Assembly (NCBI GenBank): GCA_964511555.1
Contig: CAZEFR010000002.1
Location: 69,257-133,256 of the forward strand
Direction: 5' to 3'
Length of the DNA: 64,000 nt
DNA from: CAIZGX01 sp964511555
Lineage (GTDB): Bacteria > Bacteroidota > Bacteroidia > Flavobacteriales_D > Sanyastnellaceae
Shown: positions 33,330-43,140 of the stretch, piece by piece
How positions within the stretch are numbered: the first letter of the stretch is position 1
Layout of the letters: each line of letters opens with the position of its first letter
Program-made: the position numbers and the translations under genes
The notes under the pieces: model-generated
What the model saw: the letters and a program-made list of their open reading frames with translations, nothing else
The model's database searches: none
Told to the model about the DNA's origin: nothing

Positions 33330-34256
33330 TTATTGAATGTATTTGTTACGAATGACAGCAGCTTCAGCAGCTATTTTAGCAAGTGTTGCATCGCTCATCG
33401 TCACCGTCTCTGTGCTTCCAATGGTTGTTGCACCGTTGCTGTCTTTTTCTACTGAGGTTTCACCTCTCACTACAACTACTTCTTTGTAGATATTTTGAAG
33501 TTTAGTCAAATCCTCTTTCATTCGGTTAACGCGATCGCTGGTTGCAAATAAATTCAAGTAGCTTACCAATTGGTCTAATGAATACGTTTGTTCCGCAACA
33601 CGTTGCTTCATTGCCTTCTCACCTTTTTTACCTGCATATTGAGTAGATAAATAAAGCGTTTCTACCCATGCGCCAGATACAATGAGTGCGCTAACGTCGG
33701 TGCGCTTTCCTTCTTTCAAATATGCGTTCACGTTTTGATAAGAAAGCGTAACGTAACTTAAAAGAGAGTCTTTGTTGTTCTGATTTTTTTGAACGCGTTC
33801 CATGAAATCTTCATCCAATGCGCCTTCAATTCCCAAGGCATTGGCTAACGTTTTTGAAGCCGCGAGGTAATTTACAGATTCTTGTTTTTGCTCGAACACT
33901 GTGCTGTAGCTTAAGTCTGCAGCGTAGATACCGAGGTTGATCGCGCGATTTTCTTCGTCTACGTATTTTGAAACTTTATCTACCGAGTTTAACATGACTT
34001 TGTCGAAGCTGAATCCAGCATCTTTAATCATGTCGGCCATTTCAATAGGAGCCGGAATACTGAAGAAGATTTGCTTCAGTGCTTGCTCGCGGTCTTTGAA
34101 GAATTCGTCTTTGTTTGTTAATTCGCTTGCGCCTGATTCAAGGGGAGCCTTGTTTTCAGCTTTGTTTGCGCTTCCACCGCAAGCTACCAAAGCAGCGGAG
34201 CCAATGCACACACTGACGATTGCAGTGAGGGAGAGGTATTTTTTAATCATGTTCAA
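33330..34256 (-). CDS. lipoprotein, unknown function
   Basis: 308 residues (or 306 from the second Met). The signal ends in a lipobox, LVACGG, so it is membrane anchored. The mature part is mostly helical and polar (MADMIKDAGFSFDKVMLNSVDKVSKYVDEENRAINLG in part), without a domain I recognise. Close to the small secreted protein gene. The 69-nt gap to polA (34257-34325) holds an AT-rich 8-bp hairpin just after the polA stop. Confidence 0.75.
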   Translation of the reverse strand: MNMIKKYLSLTAIVSVCIGSAALVACGGSANKAENKAPLESGASELTNKDEFFKDREQALKQIFFSIPAPIEMADMIKDAGFSFDKVMLNSVDKVSKYVDEENRAINLGIYAADLSYSTVFEQKQESVNYLAASKTLANALGIEGALDEDFMERVQKNQNNKDSLLSYVTLSYQNVNAYLKEGKRTDVSALIVSGAWVETLYLSTQYAGKKGEKAMKQRVAEQTYSLDQLVSYLNLFATSDRVNRMKEDLTKLQNIYKEVVVVRGETSVEKDSNGATTIGSTETVTMSDATLAKIAAEAAVIRNKYIQ

Positions 34257-34325
34257 TAGAATGAATGTGTGAACTTCCTTACGGATGTTTGCTAATATAG
34301 TTACAATTTAAAGCAAAAAATTGTA

Positions 34326-37115
34326 TTAGTGCGCCTCAAGCCAGTTATTTCCGGCTTGTATTTCAACGTCGAGAGGCACTGCGAGTTTAACTGCGTTCTC
34401 CATTTCATGTTTAACGAGAGCGAACACTTGCTCTAGTTCTTCTTTTGGTGTATCGAAGAGCAATTCATCGTGAACTTGAAGTACCATTCTTGTTTTTAAA
34501 TTCGCATGCTTCAATGCCGATTGAATTTTAGCCATGGCTACTTTAATGACGTCTGCTGCCGATCCTTGAATGGGTGCATTCACGGCATTTCGCTCTGCGA
34601 AGCTTCTTGAGATGGCGTTTGAAGAGTTGATATCTGGAAGGAAGCGTCTACGTCCGAGCACGGTTTCAACGAATCCTCTTGAGCGGCAATCTTCCACTGC
34701 TTGGTGCTGGTAGGTTTTTAGTGCCGCGAATTGCGTGTAATACGCTTCAATGATGTTCTTCGCTTCTGTTCTTGAAATGCCCAGTTGTTGAGCCAATCCG
34801 AAAGGACCTTGTCCGTAAATAATACCGAAGTTAACCGCTTTCGCTTTGCTTCGCATGTCTTTGGTCACTTCATCCAACGGAACATTGAAAACCTTTGAAG
34901 CCGTGGCTTTGTGAATGTCTTCACCTTGTTGAAAGGCTTCGATCATGTTTTTATCTCCGCTCAATGCCGCAATAATGCGCAACTCAACTTGCGAGTAATC
35001 GGCGCTTACCAAGACGTGATTCTCGTCGCGAGCAACAAATGCTTTTCTGATTTCTTTTCCGCGTGAGGTACGAATAGGAATGTTTTGCAAATTCGGTTGA
35101 TTGCTGCTCAATCTTCCCGTTGCTGCAACCGCTTGCATAAAGTTCGTGTGTACACGTCCGGTGATTGGGTTAATCATATTCGGAAGTGTATCGATGTAAG
35201 TGCTTTTCAATTTACGTAATTCACGATAATCAAGAATGAGCGGAACAATTTCGTGGTTGTGTAAATAACGCTGAAGGACATCTTCACCGGTGCTGTATTG
35301 ACCGGTTTTAGTCTTCTTCATTTCAGTGGTAATTTTCAATTTCTCGAAAAGAATAACTCCCAATTGTTTTGGAGAATCGAGATTGAATTTTTCACCTGCA
35401 AGCTCGGTAATTTTTTCTTCGATGATATCGAGCTCTTTGCCAAGTTCAACACTGTATGCATTTAAGAAATCCTTGTCAACACGAATACCTTCCCACTCCA
35501 TATTCGCAAGCACTTCAATGAGAGGCGTTTCAATGTTTTCTAGAACGGAAGTGGTTCCTTGCTTTTCTAGTTCAGGTTGAAAAATTTCAGCGAGTTGAAG
35601 CGTTACATCGGCATCTTCTGCTGCGTAGTCCTTTATGCTTTCAGCAGGAAGATGGGCCATTGAATTTTGATTTTTTCCTTTCGGTCCAATCAACGATTCA
35701 ATAGAGACAGGTTTGTAATTCAAATAACTTTCACTCAACACATCCATGCCATGTTTTCCATCTGCATTAATGACGTAATGCGCAAGCATGGTGTCGAAGA
35801 TTTTATTTTGAATCTTCATTCCATATTTCTTCATCATCTTGAAGTCGAACTTGTAGTTCTGCGCGACAAGTGTTTTCGAAGTGTCTGAGAATATTTCATT
35901 GAAAATTTCCAATTGCTTTTTCGCTTCTTCGAAGTTGGAAGAAATCGGAACGTACCATCCGGTATGTGCTTTCGTACTGAAAGAAAGTCCAACGAGATAG
36001 GCTGAATGCGGCTCTAGGTCAGAGGTTTCAGTATCGAAACTAAACGTTGTTGCGCGGTGAAGTTCTGAAATTAATGTTTGAAGTTCTTGTTCGGAAGTGG
36101 CCATGAAGTATTCATGATCCGTATTTTCAATGGTGTTTTTTGGTGCGGAAGGAACAATCACTTCTTCGCCAGCAGATGAAAATAAATCGTGAGGAGCGTT
36201 GCTCGCAGCATTAGCAGGGGCCGGTGTTTCTTCGTTTAAAACACGTTTGATTAACTGACGAAATTCAAGTTCTTCGAAAACTTCACGAATGGCATCTTTG
36301 TTTATTTCGCTCACCTTTAACGCATCTTCATCGAGAGGAGTAGGAGCGTCGAGCATAATGGTGGCGAGTTTCTTTGAAAGAATGCCTTGCTCGCGGAAAT
36401 TTTCAACGTTTTCCTTTTGTTTTCCTTTCAGTTTATCGGTGTTTGCAAGAAGTCCTTCAAGACTACCGAATTCGGCTAAAAGTTTAGCTGCTGTTTTTTC
36501 TCCAATGCCAGGTATTCCAGGAATGTTGTCTACCGCATCGCCCATTAGACCGAGCAAATCAATAACCTGACTAACATGTTGAATGTTGAATTTCGCGCAG
36601 ACTTCTGCTTCGCCTAAAATCTCAGCTTTCCCGCCTTGGTAGCCGGGTTTGTAGATGAAAGACTTGTCGCTCACCAATTGACCGTAGTCTTTATCGGGAG
36701 TCATCATGTATGTGTGAAATCCCTTTTCTTCGGCTTTTTTAACGAGTGTTCCAATGATGTCATCTGCTTCATAACCTGGAGCAATGAGCATAGGAATATT
36801 GAACGCTTCAACGATTTTCTTGATGTATGGAACTGCAAGTTTGATGTCTTCCGGGGTTTCAGATCTGTTCGCTTTGTACGCTTCGTAATCGATCTCTCTG
36901 AGTGTTTGTTCTGGTGCGTCGAATACGACAGCAATGTGTGAAGGTTTCTCGTTATTTAAAATATCGAGAAGCGTGTTCGTGAATCCGAACATGGCTCCAG
37001 TATTCAGCCCTTTACTGTTGATTCGCGGAGTTCTGATGAAGGCGTAATAAGCACGGAAAATAAGTGCGTATGCGTCGAGAAGAAATAGTTTTTTTTCGTG
37101 TTCTGAAGATATCAT
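34326..37115 (-). CDS. polA: DNA polymerase I
   Basis: 929 residues from the ATG at 37115; a longer frame to 37151 runs back into ribE. Three domains: 5'-3' exonuclease about 1-290 (LFLLDAYALIFRAYYAF, GYEADDIIGTL), 3'-5' exonuclease about 350-540 with intact proofreading residues (FDTETSDL, AQNYKFD, YAAEDAD), and polymerase to the end (motif A DYSQVELRI, motif B VNFGIIYG, motif C QVHDELL). Repair and Okazaki-fragment processing. Starts 1 nt after the ribE stop. Confidence 0.97.
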   Translation of the reverse strand: MISSEHEKKLFLLDAYALIFRAYYAFIRTPRINSKGLNTGAMFGFTNTLLDILNNEKPSHIAVVFDAPEQTLREIDYEAYKANRSETPEDIKLAVPYIKKIVEAFNIPMLIAPGYEADDIIGTLVKKAEEKGFHTYMMTPDKDYGQLVSDKSFIYKPGYQGGKAEILGEAEVCAKFNIQHVSQVIDLLGLMGDAVDNIPGIPGIGEKTAAKLLAEFGSLEGLLANTDKLKGKQKENVENFREQGILSKKLATIMLDAPTPLDEDALKVSEINKDAIREVFEELEFRQLIKRVLNEETPAPANAASNAPHDLFSSAGEEVIVPSAPKNTIENTDHEYFMATSEQELQTLISELHRATTFSFDTETSDLEPHSAYLVGLSFSTKAHTGWYVPISSNFEEAKKQLEIFNEIFSDTSKTLVAQNYKFDFKMMKKYGMKIQNKIFDTMLAHYVINADGKHGMDVLSESYLNYKPVSIESLIGPKGKNQNSMAHLPAESIKDYAAEDADVTLQLAEIFQPELEKQGTTSVLENIETPLIEVLANMEWEGIRVDKDFLNAYSVELGKELDIIEEKITELAGEKFNLDSPKQLGVILFEKLKITTEMKKTKTGQYSTGEDVLQRYLHNHEIVPLILDYRELRKLKSTYIDTLPNMINPITGRVHTNFMQAVAATGRLSSNQPNLQNIPIRTSRGKEIRKAFVARDENHVLVSADYSQVELRIIAALSGDKNMIEAFQQGEDIHKATASKVFNVPLDEVTKDMRSKAKAVNFGIIYGQGPFGLAQQLGISRTEAKNIIEAYYTQFAALKTYQHQAVEDCRSRGFVETVLGRRRFLPDINSSNAISRSFAERNAVNAPIQGSAADVIKVAMAKIQSALKHANLKTRMVLQVHDELLFDTPKEELEQVFALVKHEMENAVKLAVPLDVEIQAGNNWLEAH

Positions 37116-37116
37116 G

Positions 37117-37713
37117 TTACGAAGATAGTGCAGCCATATACGCGGCCACATACTTCCCCATAATATCGAATTCTAAATTGACTAAAGTTCCATTTTCAAT
37201 GAATTGAAAAGTAGTATGCTCGTAGGTAAACGGAATGATGGCTACTGAAAAAGATGTTTTCGAACTGTCTACAACGGTGAGACTTACGCCATTCACACAG
37301 ATGCTTCCTTTCGGAACAGTGATATGTCCGAGTTCGTTTGGTGTGTATTCAAAAGTGAATTTCCAACTGCCGTTGTTTTCCATACTGGAAATACATTTCC
37401 CCACGACATCTACATGGCCTTGTACGTTGTGTCCGTCTAATCGATCGCCAACTTTAACGCATCTTTCAAGATTTACCATATTTCCTTCCATCCAACTTCC
37501 GATGGTTGTTTTTTGAATGGTTTCATCAATGGCTGTAACGCGATATGTATCGTTCACAATTTCAACTACCGTTAAACAAATTCCGTTGTGCGCTAGGCTT
37601 TGGTCAACTTTCAATTCATGTGTGAAATCACAAGAAAGCCAAAGCTCGAGGTTGCTTCCAACACGTTCAGTCTTCACAATTTTACCAAGCGATTCAATAA
37701 TTCCTGTGAACAT
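37117..37713 (-). CDS. ribE: riboflavin synthase alpha subunit
   Basis: Dismutates two 6,7-dimethyl-8-ribityllumazine molecules to riboflavin. 198 residues made of two lumazine-binding repeats, the first from MFTGIIESLGKI, the second from about residue 98 (DGHNVQGHVDVVGKC, then GSICVNGVSLTVV). Co-directional with polA (1 nt) and with the upstream secreted-protein gene (3 nt). No FMN riboswitch is visible, as there is no space for one. Confidence 0.95.
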   Translation of the reverse strand: MFTGIIESLGKIVKTERVGSNLELWLSCDFTHELKVDQSLAHNGICLTVVEIVNDTYRVTAIDETIQKTTIGSWMEGNMVNLERCVKVGDRLDGHNVQGHVDVVGKCISSMENNGSWKFTFEYTPNELGHITVPKGSICVNGVSLTVVDSSKTSFSVAIIPFTYEHTTFQFIENGTLVNLEFDIMGKYVAAYMAALSS

Positions 37714-37716
37714 ATT

Positions 37717-40377
37717 TTATTGTTGAGGAGAGGCCTGTGTGGCGTTCAATATTTGAATATACCCTTCGCGGAAAACAGGCACTATGCCTTCTAGACGAAT
37801 GGTGTTCACCATGAGGGTGTAGTAGTAGGTTCCGGCACTGACTAGATTTTGTGTATTCTGATCCGTTGCATTCCAAAGAATATCAGGATCGGTGGTTTCG
37901 AAAAGTAGGGTGCCGTAACGGTTGTATATTTTCAAGTCGATGCCATCTATTGATCGGTATGGGAATGGTTTAAGTATGTCGTTCAGTCCATCGAAATCAG
38001 GCGTAAGAATATTCGGTAGTTCATACGTTGGGCAGTTATCAATGCAAACCACATTAGAAGGCACACTCTCATTTTGGTAGAACTCTCCATCGGGCCAAAG
38101 ATTCAATGAATCGAGCGCTGTGATGTAAAAACAACCGGCGATACTTTGTAATCCTTCTGGATGAAGGAATTCGAATTCAGTGCTATTCGAGCCGTTTAGA
38201 GTTCCCAGTAGGACGTAGGGACTTGAATTAGTTGGAGCGTAATATATATTATAGGCTGTAACATCTTCTGCGCATGAAGGGTCAATGTTGTACCATGAAA
38301 TTTGAAGGGAAGGAATCTCACAATTGTTGGTTTGTGAAATGAGTGGAGGACATGGTGGCGTGGAGTCGTATGGACTTGCACATATTTCTTGGCTCAAGTT
38401 GTACAAAGAATCTGGAACATTCGGCGCACCGTATGAACCAAGCGTTAATATCTTGTAACAGTAATTCACATTATTCACCAATCCGGTATCGAGGTATTGC
38501 GGAATGGTAGTTTCATTCAACAATGAAAAATCTATATCGCCTGGTGCTTTTCGATAAATGAAATAGCGTGAATTTATCCAAGGAAACTGCCCTGTCAGAT
38601 TCAAGAGTACAGAGTTATCTAGAGGAGTTGCGCTTATAAAAGGAGAAGTTGCGCTCGATGAAAAGCCAACAACTTGTTCATTCGAATAGAACTTAACTCG
38701 GTATTTTTTCAAAGACGTGAAGGTGTCGATATTCGAATGATAGTATATAGTGTCGCCTGTGTTCAAGATGGTGAATTCATTCGAAGCGAAAATGGTTTGC
38801 CAAGTTCCGTTGTTTTCGAATTCTAATTCGTAGTGATAAGGCGGCAAATAGGTGAGGGTGTCGAGTTGTGTAGGGGGTGACCACCAGACAGTATCGCTTC
38901 CGATAGAAATGTCCGTTGCTTCGATACTCACTTTCGTGATGACAGGAATGTCTTTTTTAATTTGAACACAAGCTTGGTCGCTCGCGTAACTCAATGCACC
39001 GTCTGGCCAAACGGTAACAATTCTGTAGCAAAACGGCACTCCAAAACCTGGAGCATTATCGGTGAATGAAGTGTTGTTAGCACCAACTGTTTGTCCAATG
39101 AAAACGAATCCGGTATAGCCCGGCATGCCCACTTCACAATCAGAAGGGTTGAAATTGAATCCGTTTTGTCTTCTGTAAACGAAGTATCTGACATTCGCCA
39201 ATTGGAAGTTAGAAAAAGTGTTGGTGCACGGAGAAGGGTTCCATGTTACCGTTACACTCGAACCAATTGCCTCGGCTTGAACGTTTTGAACTTTTGGTGC
39301 AACAACAAGAATGTTCACGGATTCAATGTCTGCGAGTGGGACAAATCCGTTGTCAAGTGCTTCGAAACTCACGGTATATGGCGCAGCACGAACTTCTTCG
39401 CATTCCGGCTGCCAATAGAAGGTGTCTGTGAATGTGTTGAATTCGGCTTCATGCACCACGTTGGTTAGTGGACCACCAAAAGCGCTAATGAAAACCGTAT
39501 TTCCATTCGGATCACTTGCGTTTACATCGAATTGAATTGAATTTCCCGCTTCTACACAAAAGTCTGGAAGAGGCGCTATAACTGGGGGTTGATTATTGCA
39601 GGTAATAACCGTAATCTGCATGTCGCGAATGACAAAACCAACTAAAATTCCGTTTCTAAATTCCTCTACCTTGATGGCAATATTGAATTCACCGGCAAGC
39701 GGTGGAACAACCCATGTTACGTCACCAGTCTGAAAATTAATGGAGAATAAATCTGTTCCATTGACAGTACTTGCATCTGGAAGAAGCCAACCGGGTAAAG
39801 GCTGAGAACCTTCGCCCATACAGGGTACAAGTGAATAGACCAAAGAATCTCCATCAGGATCGTAGGCAACTGGATTGTGAATCCAGGGTTGATTCAGACA
39901 GGCATCTTCAATAGGCATCTTCAAAAGCTGTACAGAATTGTTATGGCCGGTTGCAGGAGAAATTACCAACATCGATTGAATAGCGAATACCTGATTTACA
40001 GAATTCAAAATATTAATTACACCTTCATTTCTGTTAGGGTCTTCCACAGCGAGATAATAAATACCTGGACCAGAGTAGGTGTGGTAACCGGTGTACTGAT
40101 TTCTTTTTGCATCTCCTGTCCCCAGAATAAGTTCTGCTGATCGGGTAAGACTATCCAATTGGGCTTCGGTGGTTCCCGGAGGCTCATCGCCCCATCTAAT
40201 TTTTAAGTACGGACGATCGGCCGCAAATGAACTGGCCTTTGTAATTGTGTTAATTGTCACTTTATACGTAAAACCGCTTATGTGCTCATACACAATCTCA
40301 CCTGCCCGATTGTGGGTGGCTAATGCAGAGACTGCAAAAAGCAGTGTGCACAGGGTGAGAATTATTCGGCGATTCAT
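37717..40377 (-). CDS. large secreted protein with FN3-like repeats and gliding-type (CHU_C) sorting domain
   Basis: 886 residues: signal peptide about 1-20, an N-terminal region with cadherin-like or Ig-like sandwiches (PVAYDPDGDSLVYSLVPC, FDVNASDPNGNTVFISAFGG), about three fibronectin-III-like units in the middle, and a type B / gliding motility-associated C-terminal domain in the last 100 residues (NILTPDFDGLNDILKPFP, IYNRYGTLLFET). Exported by T9SS and attached to the surface; an adhesin-like role is likely. Its stop is only 3 nt from ribE. Confidence 0.85.
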   Translation of the reverse strand: MNRRIILTLCTLLFAVSALATHNRAGEIVYEHISGFTYKVTINTITKASSFAADRPYLKIRWGDEPPGTTEAQLDSLTRSAELILGTGDAKRNQYTGYHTYSGPGIYYLAVEDPNRNEGVINILNSVNQVFAIQSMLVISPATGHNNSVQLLKMPIEDACLNQPWIHNPVAYDPDGDSLVYSLVPCMGEGSQPLPGWLLPDASTVNGTDLFSINFQTGDVTWVVPPLAGEFNIAIKVEEFRNGILVGFVIRDMQITVITCNNQPPVIAPLPDFCVEAGNSIQFDVNASDPNGNTVFISAFGGPLTNVVHEAEFNTFTDTFYWQPECEEVRAAPYTVSFEALDNGFVPLADIESVNILVVAPKVQNVQAEAIGSSVTVTWNPSPCTNTFSNFQLANVRYFVYRRQNGFNFNPSDCEVGMPGYTGFVFIGQTVGANNTSFTDNAPGFGVPFCYRIVTVWPDGALSYASDQACVQIKKDIPVITKVSIEATDISIGSDTVWWSPPTQLDTLTYLPPYHYELEFENNGTWQTIFASNEFTILNTGDTIYYHSNIDTFTSLKKYRVKFYSNEQVVGFSSSATSPFISATPLDNSVLLNLTGQFPWINSRYFIYRKAPGDIDFSLLNETTIPQYLDTGLVNNVNYCYKILTLGSYGAPNVPDSLYNLSQEICASPYDSTPPCPPLISQTNNCEIPSLQISWYNIDPSCAEDVTAYNIYYAPTNSSPYVLLGTLNGSNSTEFEFLHPEGLQSIAGCFYITALDSLNLWPDGEFYQNESVPSNVVCIDNCPTYELPNILTPDFDGLNDILKPFPYRSIDGIDLKIYNRYGTLLFETTDPDILWNATDQNTQNLVSAGTYYYTLMVNTIRLEGIVPVFREGYIQILNATQASPQQ

Positions 40378-40412
40378 TGTTATAAAGACAATTATTCAAT
40401 CAAATAGTTTGC

Positions 40413-43058
40413 TTATTCAACACAAATTTTTGTTCGGGCAATTCCACGATCTGAAAGCACTTCAACAATGTACCATCCTGCTGCCAAATCTTCGGTGTTT
40501 ACTGTGCGCAATCCTGTCTGAAGGTGTTTAACGCATTTTCCGTCATTCGATAGAATTCTCAATTGAAAAAACGAAATGTCAGAGGGTAGGTTAAGTTGGA
40601 ACGTTCCATTCGACGGATTGGGGAATACCGTGAAAGCTAGATTATTTCTTTCATCTTGAATATCATTCGCAAGTTCAAGCGTTACGCAATAGTCTTCTAC
40701 TTCTCCGTAGGCATAGGTGCCGCAAGGTGTGGGCTGCCCGCCTGAACCAAAAATTCCAACATAAGCCATTCCAACGCGCATACGGGTGCTGCCGGGTACA
40801 ATAGCCATGTTGTCTGGCACCGTCATGGTTCCGTTAACCGATGTTTGTGATCCGCTACCTGCATCAAATGCCAGTTCTAACGGTTCTTCGAATGTTCCAT
40901 TTCCGTTATAGTCAATCCATATTTTGAAATATTCATTGTACGAAGTTCCGGGAAAACCTGGCGTTAAAGTCAGTGGATACGTTTCGCCTGCAACAAGTGT
41001 GAGTGTGTTTAAGTTGGTATAGTCGGTATAGTTGGCATTTGCTACACTTGGGTTAGTGAAAGTTCCAACGGAAACAGAGCTAATATACTCAGCGCTCGCA
41101 TCGCCGCCGTTGGCGTTGCAGTAACTTTCATCTATGCAAGATCCGCAACCGATTGTAGAAAATTCGAAAGAAGTGATCGGGCTCTCAGGGCTAACGCAGA
41201 GCGATGAAACTTGAATGGTGTAGGTGGTGCATGAATCGAGGTTAGGAAACGTGATGTTGGATTGGAGCGATTGAACAATCTCCGTTCCGTTTGGTCCTGT
41301 GAGTTGAATGGTGTATCCATCTGCAGCTAAGATGTCGTCCCATGAAATACTTGCCGTAGTTGCTTGTTCATTTGAAACCGAATAAACGTTCGGGTTTGTG
41401 CAGCAGCCGTCTGTGTTTAGCACGAATGAGTTTGTCCATTCACCTTGAACAGTGTCGCAAATAGAAGCCAGTTGAAATTCATATATGGAACAAGCTGATA
41501 AACCCAAAATCGTTAGACTGTTCGCGTTTATGTTTTCAATGAGTGTCCAGTTTCCCGATCCTTGCACTTGATATTGACAAGCGAAATTGGTAACCTCTGG
41601 TGTGCTGTTCCAAGAGAGCGTGTATTCGAGTGTGCCTGGTGTTTGTGCAGCTGCGATAGCGAATGGGGCAACGCACCCACCTGCAGAACATTCATTCAAT
41701 AACAAGTCTAAACTGTTTTTAACATTCAATCGCCCGCCTGTTACCATTTCGGGTTGAAGGTTGGCTACAATATCTACTCCATTGAAAATATAGTCTCGAA
41801 TAAGTTCAGCTCCTGTGGAGGGATTCGAGTTGGCTATTGCCATGAACGAGTTACAGGGAGCGGAATACAAGAGTGCTATTGCTCCGGCAACACAAGGACC
41901 TGCAAAGGAGGTTCCAGATGTGTTACCGTAATTGGTGTTACCTGCAAGATAAACGGCTTCACCAGGAGCACCGAGGTCAATAGTTGTAATGCCATAGCCG
42001 CTGAAAGTACGAACGTCAGAACTGTTCGTAGCAGTTACTGCTATCATGTATTCACTTGGACAAGCGGTTGGAAGATCTCCGACAACATCGATGTTCACGT
42101 TGTTGTTTGCCGTAGAACCACAAGAAAGAATTCCTGCAACTCCGAGTGTATCGTACATGGCGCACCACAACGGCGCTTGTGAAGGTTGCCCGTTGTCGGT
42201 TCCCCAGCTGCTATTGGTTGCTACAACATAAGCGCCCTGAGTTCCGCCAGACAAGTTGTACATGCGACGCATCTTGAGTGGATATGTGTATGCAGCAATT
42301 ACGTTGGCTTCGGTAATTCCGCCCATGTCTACTTGCATGATTTTTACATTCCAATTAACACCGGTAATTCCAATGCCGTTATTCCCTTTTGCACCGATCA
42401 TGCTGCTCACCTGCGTGCCGTGATTTCCGGCTGCCACAGCGTCGCTGTTTGCAGTCATGTTCCAACCGTTTACATCATCTATGTATCCGTTGTTGTCATC
42501 GTCAATTCCATTTCCATCTATCTCATAGGTGTTTGTCCAGTGGTTTTCGATGATATCTGCTTGATCCCATTTCGCTCCACCGCCTTCAACAACGCACACA
42601 ACAATCTCATCTCCGAAAGCAGTGAATCCGCCTGTTGTTATATCCCAAGCCTCGGGTGTATCTATGTCGTTGTCTGAAGCGTCGTTGTGAAACCATTGTT
42701 GGCCGAATGAAGGATCGTTTGGAACAATGCGCTCTGCCACTTTGTGGTTTGCTTGAGCGAGTTGAATGCTTCCGCACGTTGGGGCGAATCGAATAATCTC
42801 GTCAAGAGAAAGCTGGTCTTCATTGAAACTGAAGAGCCAAGCGCGCATGACATCGCTTACTTCATGGCTTATTTTTATTTCTGGAAGAATTCCGAAATGC
42901 TCGGTCAATTCAAGGCTTGCCTGCTCAGCGGTATAGCCTTTTTTCAATTGAAGAAGGAATTCATTTTTCATTCGATCGGCCTGTGCGAAAGAAAAGAATG
43001 AAAAAGCAAGGATACCGCAAAGGGTAAGAGTGGATTTTAAAACAACATTTTTAAGCAT
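40413..43058 (-). CDS. secreted subtilisin-like protease (S8) with FN3 and GEVED domains, T9SS
   Basis: 881 residues: signal peptide about 1-26, pro-region to about 115, S8 domain about 125-460, two FN3-like units, a GEVED domain near 640-790 (WIDYNGNGTFEEP) and a type A sorting domain at the end (FTVFPNPSNGTFQL). Catalytic His 213 (HGTQVSSM) and Ser 384 (GTSFAGP) are in place. The catalytic Asp position, normally D-x-G after a beta strand, reads VVCVVEGGGA, with E158. Either activity is altered or a nearby Asp takes over. Upstream 43059-43140 holds a short hairpin (43075-43093) and no clear promoter. Confidence 0.88.
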   Translation of the reverse strand: MLKNVVLKSTLTLCGILAFSFFSFAQADRMKNEFLLQLKKGYTAEQASLELTEHFGILPEIKISHEVSDVMRAWLFSFNEDQLSLDEIIRFAPTCGSIQLAQANHKVAERIVPNDPSFGQQWFHNDASDNDIDTPEAWDITTGGFTAFGDEIVVCVVEGGGAKWDQADIIENHWTNTYEIDGNGIDDDNNGYIDDVNGWNMTANSDAVAAGNHGTQVSSMIGAKGNNGIGITGVNWNVKIMQVDMGGITEANVIAAYTYPLKMRRMYNLSGGTQGAYVVATNSSWGTDNGQPSQAPLWCAMYDTLGVAGILSCGSTANNNVNIDVVGDLPTACPSEYMIAVTATNSSDVRTFSGYGITTIDLGAPGEAVYLAGNTNYGNTSGTSFAGPCVAGAIALLYSAPCNSFMAIANSNPSTGAELIRDYIFNGVDIVANLQPEMVTGGRLNVKNSLDLLLNECSAGGCVAPFAIAAAQTPGTLEYTLSWNSTPEVTNFACQYQVQGSGNWTLIENINANSLTILGLSACSIYEFQLASICDTVQGEWTNSFVLNTDGCCTNPNVYSVSNEQATTASISWDDILAADGYTIQLTGPNGTEIVQSLQSNITFPNLDSCTTYTIQVSSLCVSPESPITSFEFSTIGCGSCIDESYCNANGGDASAEYISSVSVGTFTNPSVANANYTDYTNLNTLTLVAGETYPLTLTPGFPGTSYNEYFKIWIDYNGNGTFEEPLELAFDAGSGSQTSVNGTMTVPDNMAIVPGSTRMRVGMAYVGIFGSGGQPTPCGTYAYGEVEDYCVTLELANDIQDERNNLAFTVFPNPSNGTFQLNLPSDISFFQLRILSNDGKCVKHLQTGLRTVNTEDLAAGWYIVEVLSDRGIARTKICVE

Positions 43059-43140
43059 AATCGAATGTTCTGATATTCCGTAAATATCGGAATGAATTGC
43101 TCATACATCTTCACAGAAATGTCTTTTTTCCTTGCAAAAA

